Source of the DNA: Flavimaribacter sp039888615
GTDB lineage: Bacteria; Pseudomonadota; Alphaproteobacteria; Rhizobiales; Rhizobiaceae
Length of the DNA: 64,000 nucleotides
Reading direction: 5' to 3' (one strand)
Assembly: GCA_039888615.1 (NCBI GenBank)
Contig: JBDQQS010000008.1
Within the stretch, counting starts at the first letter, position 1; each line of letters starts with the position of its first letter. Below the pieces are notes generated by a model. The model did not search any database. It was not told where the DNA came from and saw nothing but the letters and a program-made list of their open reading frames with translations. Both the position numbers and the translations under genes were made by a program. Shown in pieces: positions 61,146-64,000 of the stretch.

Positions 61146-63224
61146 TCAAGGCGTTCTAACTTGTCCTCCAACAACCGGCGTCCTGACGGGTTTCGCCGCA
61201 CCGAAGAAGACCACGATGGTGTTGGCCGAAAACCGGGTTGACTCCGCTTCTTCGGGAACCTCGCTAAAGCCGGTTTCCGTGTTGTCCCACCCGTTGCCGA
61301 CCCAAACATTGCCGGCGGGATCCACGCCTATGGGCGCAACGATCTGCAGTCCGCCGATATAGCCCTCGGACGGTGTGATCGGGTCACCTGTTTTCAATCC
61401 GGGCGGGCAGGTTTCAGTGCGGAAACCGCAAAGCTGGGTTACCGAATGACTGGTGGCGCTCGCGACCCAGACATTGTCGTTGCCGTCAATCGCGACCCCC
61501 CAGGGTCCGGTGATGGCGCCCTCCGCATTGAAGGGGCCCAGTACCGACCCATTGGGCCGGATCACAGATATATCGCCGCCGGGAAACTCGCTGATGATCT
61601 CCCAAAGATTGATCCACATGTGGGCCGCAATGTCGTCGGCCGACTGCAAACCCCTGCGCGCCTCAAGCTTGCTTTCGATCGCCTGCTTGGCCAAGTCCAG
61701 TTTTTCTCTTGTCCCCGGATGTCCGACAAGATTGCCGACCCAGGCATTGCCCTGGCTGTCGATCGCGATGGCATGAGGGCTGAAACCAACCTTGATCTCC
61801 TCGGCGTTGGCGGGGTCGTTCGAAGGGAACCGCGTTACTGTGTCGGAACCACTATTGGTGATCAGGATCCGGTCCTGCAGGTCGATGGCGATGCCGAAGG
61901 GACTTTTGACCTGTAGCGTGCCTTCTTCGGGCTTGCCATCCACGGTGCGGCCGAGAATACGGCCTTTGGAGGGGTCGCCACCGGGAAAGTGAACGATCTG
62001 GTTGTTGCCGTTGTCTACCGTCCAGACATCGCCGTTCGGTGCGACGATCACGCCCTGCATCTGCCCGAGCTTGCCATCGAAGTTGTATCCGCCTTCCGGC
62101 GACAGCGGCTCGCCGGTCTTTCGGTCGAGGACAGAAATCGTGCTGCCGATCAGGTTGGTGACCCAAACCTTGTTATCTTCTGAGAAAGCGATGCCCCATC
62201 CGGGGCTATCGAGACCGCCGCCGCGATACCCCGTGATCATCGGCGACAGCGGGGTGCCGTCGGTGTCGAACCTCCCGACGCCACCGCCGAACTGCTGGAA
62301 GATCGTGGTCTGCGACCCGATCAGCCAATTGTTGTTGGTCCAGAAGTTGCCGTCCTCGTCAAGCGCGGCGCCCCCAACGGCGTAAAAGCCGCCGCCGCCG
62401 TAAACCAGCGACAGGGTCCAGGCGCTCGGGGGAAAAAAGAGGTAAGGCACATGCGGCACATCCCGGTACCGGCTACCTTCTGGTATCGGATAGAACGCGT
62501 CCAACAGGTTGAAGAGCTTGTCCGCATTGTGCCAGGGGTGGCGGGCGATGTTCTGTGCCGCCTGCAGCGTGTCGGCAGGCGTTGATCCGTCCGGCGGCGT
62601 GGCCGCGTCGAAGAGCTTGTTGCAGGCGTCCGCGATCGCCGTTACGCAGCCCGACAGCAGGAGGCCAAGCGTGTTGAACTTCGTCAGGGTGGTGGTTCGC
62701 GGCGCGTTCAGCGTGTCCGATATGACCGGACCAAGGCCGCCTGTCTCGAGATTCACGAGGTTCGGCATATTGCGCGAAGCAATGCGAAGTCCGGTAACAT
62801 TGCCGCGCAGATCACCGCCGTCCAGCAGTTGCGCGGCCGTCCAGGCCGAGGCGACAGTCGTCAATTCGCTGATCGTTACCTTTGCCGGCGGTTCATTTCC
62901 CAACAACGCCATCAGGGTCGTTGCCGGGTTGGATCCCGTACCGGGTGCCAATGTGGACTCGCCGCCACGGGCGATCAGATAAAGAACACCGCTCTCGCTT
63001 CCTACATCCCCAAGGTTCAATGTGAACGCACCCTGGCCGTCCGTCGTCGCGGAGCCGAGCATTTCAGGCGCTTCTTTCCCCGCTTTCCACGCAGTCACCA
63101 CCGCACCGGCGATGGGCGCACGTCCTACAGCGACCTGTCCTTCGATACGATTCTCGGCGAAAGCCGGAAATGACATGAGAGCAAGCGAGATGATCAGGGC
63201 AGTGCATTTCACGACGTTCAACAT
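61146..63224 (-). CDS. Secreted beta-propeller protein (NHL/Vgb streptogramin-lyase-like)
   Basis: From ATG 63224 (AAGGA 8 bases upstream) the product is 692 residues. A signal peptide (VVKCTALIISLALMSFPAFA-EN) is followed by a carboxypeptidase-regulatory-like domain (EGQVAVGRAPIAGAVVTAWKAG), a helical section with two Cys, and from about residue 290 a six- or seven-bladed propeller with repeats such as GIAFSEDNKVWVTNLIGSTISVLDRKTG, GVIVAPNGDVWTVDNGNNQIVHFPGG and GVAIDGNDNVWVASATSHSVTQL. These match Vgb/NHL propellers. Real streptogramin lyases are small and cytosolic, so an antibiotic-resistance role is unlikely; function is unknown. Confidence 0.82.
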   Translation of the reverse strand: MLNVVKCTALIISLALMSFPAFAENRIEGQVAVGRAPIAGAVVTAWKAGKEAPEMLGSATTDGQGAFTLNLGDVGSESGVLYLIARGGESTLAPGTGSNPATTLMALLGNEPPAKVTISELTTVASAWTAAQLLDGGDLRGNVTGLRIASRNMPNLVNLETGGLGPVISDTLNAPRTTTLTKFNTLGLLLSGCVTAIADACNKLFDAATPPDGSTPADTLQAAQNIARHPWHNADKLFNLLDAFYPIPEGSRYRDVPHVPYLFFPPSAWTLSLVYGGGGFYAVGGAALDEDGNFWTNNNWLIGSQTTIFQQFGGGVGRFDTDGTPLSPMITGYRGGGLDSPGWGIAFSEDNKVWVTNLIGSTISVLDRKTGEPLSPEGGYNFDGKLGQMQGVIVAPNGDVWTVDNGNNQIVHFPGGDPSKGRILGRTVDGKPEEGTLQVKSPFGIAIDLQDRILITNSGSDTVTRFPSNDPANAEEIKVGFSPHAIAIDSQGNAWVGNLVGHPGTREKLDLAKQAIESKLEARRGLQSADDIAAHMWINLWEIISEFPGGDISVIRPNGSVLGPFNAEGAITGPWGVAIDGNDNVWVASATSHSVTQLCGFRTETCPPGLKTGDPITPSEGYIGGLQIVAPIGVDPAGNVWVGNGWDNTETGFSEVPEEAESTRFSANTIVVFFGAAKPVRTPVVGGQVRTP

Positions 63225-63546
63225 CGAAATGTCCTTGTGCAAAGGGTTGGCGCGTTTTTTGGCCACGTATAGCATACAGCAGGTGTTTTCTGCTTTGACG
63301 CTACCACATATTAGCTCAGAAGCCTGTGTCAGCTGAACAAATTGTCAACAGAAGAAGTGCGCCCGGAGTTAATCGCAGCGGAGGGCAATGTATGGTGCCG
63401 GATGCGACGGATCAGAACAGTTAGGATTAACGCGTTTGCAACACAAACGCAGGGTCTGAATTGGGCTGATTTTGATGAAAAAGTCGCCTTGATTAGGCCT
63501 TTGTCGATTGATTCAGTTTCTCAAGTGATTTGGGAGGCTGATTGCG
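63225..63546. other. Intergenic region and probable left end of an IS element
   Basis: About 320 bases. 63225-63300 should carry the propeller-protein promoter. The insertion-sequence left end probably lies near 63450, where the sequence changes to CAGGGTCTGAATTGGGCTG. No further gene was seen. Confidence 0.4.
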
Positions 63547-64000
63547 ATGATGGGCAAGCGAAAGGAATGTCAGGCGGCACTGTTCTATGAGTTCAGCCTG
63601 GAGGACCACGTACCATCGGGTCATCTGTTGCGGTCGATAGATCGATTTGTGGATTTGACCGACATCCGAACACACCTGCGCCCTTTCTACAGCGATATCG
63701 GGCGTCCGTCGGTTGATCCCGAACTGATGATCCGCATGCTTCTGGTCGGATACATCATGGGTATTCGATCCGAGCGGCGGCTGTGTGAAGAGGTCCATCT
63801 GAACCTTGCCTATCGCTGGTTTTGTCGTCTCGATCTGGGCGATCCAGTGCCCGATCAGTCGACCTTTTCGAAGAACCGTCATGGCCGGTTCCGGGAAAGC
63901 GATCTGTTGCGGCAGCTGTTTGAGAGTGTCGTTGCCCGCTGCATTGAAGAAGGATTGGTGGGTGGCGATGTGTTCGCCGCCGATGCCAGCATCATCCGAG
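63450..64000 (+). mobile_element. Insertion sequence of the IS1182 type, left part only
   Basis: The transposase reading frame and its leader belong to an insertion element that runs off the right edge. The exact left end is a guess from the sequence change near 63450; the right inverted repeat is outside the window, so the boundary and target duplication cannot be checked. Confidence 0.55.
63547..64000 (+). CDS. Transposase N-terminal part (IS1182/DUF772 type), cut by the right edge
   Basis: From ATG 63547 (GGGAGG upstream) 151 residues are visible and the frame is open at base 64000. The start MMGKRKECQAALFYEFSLEDHVPSGHLLRSIDRFVDL, then RPSVDPELMIRMLLVGYIMGIRSERRLCEEVHLNLAYRWFCRLDL and PDQSTFSKNR, is the DUF772 DNA-binding part of IS1182/IS5-like DDE transposases. 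VFAADASIIR at the edge holds the first expected catalytic Asp. The gene looks intact as far as it is visible. Confidence 0.85.
   Translation, partial: MMGKRKECQAALFYEFSLEDHVPSGHLLRSIDRFVDLTDIRTHLRPFYSDIGRPSVDPELMIRMLLVGYIMGIRSERRLCEEVHLNLAYRWFCRLDLGDPVPDQSTFSKNRHGRFRESDLLRQLFESVVARCIEEGLVGGDVFAADASIIR

Noticed and set aside
61146..63224. Propeller considered as a streptogramin resistance lyase
   Set aside because: The protein is exported and more than twice the usual length. Propeller repeats alone do not show lyase activity.

Overview
The window looks like a chromosomal stretch of a GC-rich (about 60% by eye) alphaproteobacterium, most likely of the order Hyphomicrobiales. Reasons: many solute-binding-protein transporters (two TRAP sets, one TctABC set), a twin-arginine beta-helix protein of the TIGR03808 type known from that order, choline-to-betaine genes, a membrane-bound gluconate-dehydrogenase-type complex and an ECF41-type sigma factor. 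Most of it is ordinary catabolic and transport DNA. One segment (about 44.4-49.5 kb) and the right end (54.0-64.0 kb) are more plastic. No CRISPR array, integrase or phage structural gene was seen.

Layout. 0-1 kb: end of a polytopic membrane protein. 1-9.6 kb: an alpha-hydroxy-acid dehydrogenase, a 2-oxoglutarate/Fe(II)-type dioxygenase and a hydroxycinnamate-like CoA pathway (MarR regulator, SDR dehydrogenase, feruloyl-CoA synthase, enoyl-CoA hydratase, TRAP permease pair without its binding protein). 9.7-15.9 kb: a CHASE2 adenylate/guanylate cyclase divergent from three exported proteins: a TPR plus beta-barrel protein, a FecR-domain protein with Gly-Asn repeats, and an SdrD-B-like secreted protein. 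15.9-21.2 kb: TctABC uptake system with FMN reductase, IclR regulator and SnoaL-like protein. 21.2-23.1 kb: ECF41 sigma factor with a carboxymuconolactone-decarboxylase-type protein and a membrane protein behind an ECF41-like promoter. 23.2 kb: tRNA-Gln(TTG). 23.3-24.7 kb: O-antigen ligase/polymerase.

24.7-30.8 kb: betA and betB with a BetI-like palindrome, divergent from an aldehyde dehydrogenase and a thiolase. 30.9-38.1 kb: galE, a His/Pro-rich secreted protein, an asparaginase, the TIGR03808 beta-helix protein, what looks like an internally deleted phnX, a cytochrome P460, a transglycosylase-like protein and a membrane protein. 38.4-44.4 kb: a dicarboxylate symporter fused to a periplasmic binding domain, then a three-subunit dehydrogenase (small TAT subunit, GMC flavoprotein, triheme cytochrome c). 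44.4-49.5 kb: two phage/island-style hypothetical genes, an AT-rich two-gene cassette (nucleotidyltransferase plus EndoIV-like TIM barrel), a stub of a REP-associated transposase, three diverged copies of a roughly 100-bp repeat, and an Imm45-type immunity gene without a full toxin. This is the best place to look for something undescribed.

49.5-54.0 kb: a DmdA-like tetrahydrofolate aminomethyltransferase homologue, an arylsulfatase and a catalase. 54.4-60.4 kb: a TRAP operon (DctP-DctQ-DctM) ending in an SMP-30/gluconolactonase gene, divergent from a SorC regulator, then a RidA-family/ACT-domain pair; a sugar-acid uptake and breakdown unit is the likely reading. 60.4-64.0 kb: a decayed second copy of the SMP-30 gene end, a large secreted beta-propeller protein and the start of an IS1182-like transposase cut by the right edge.
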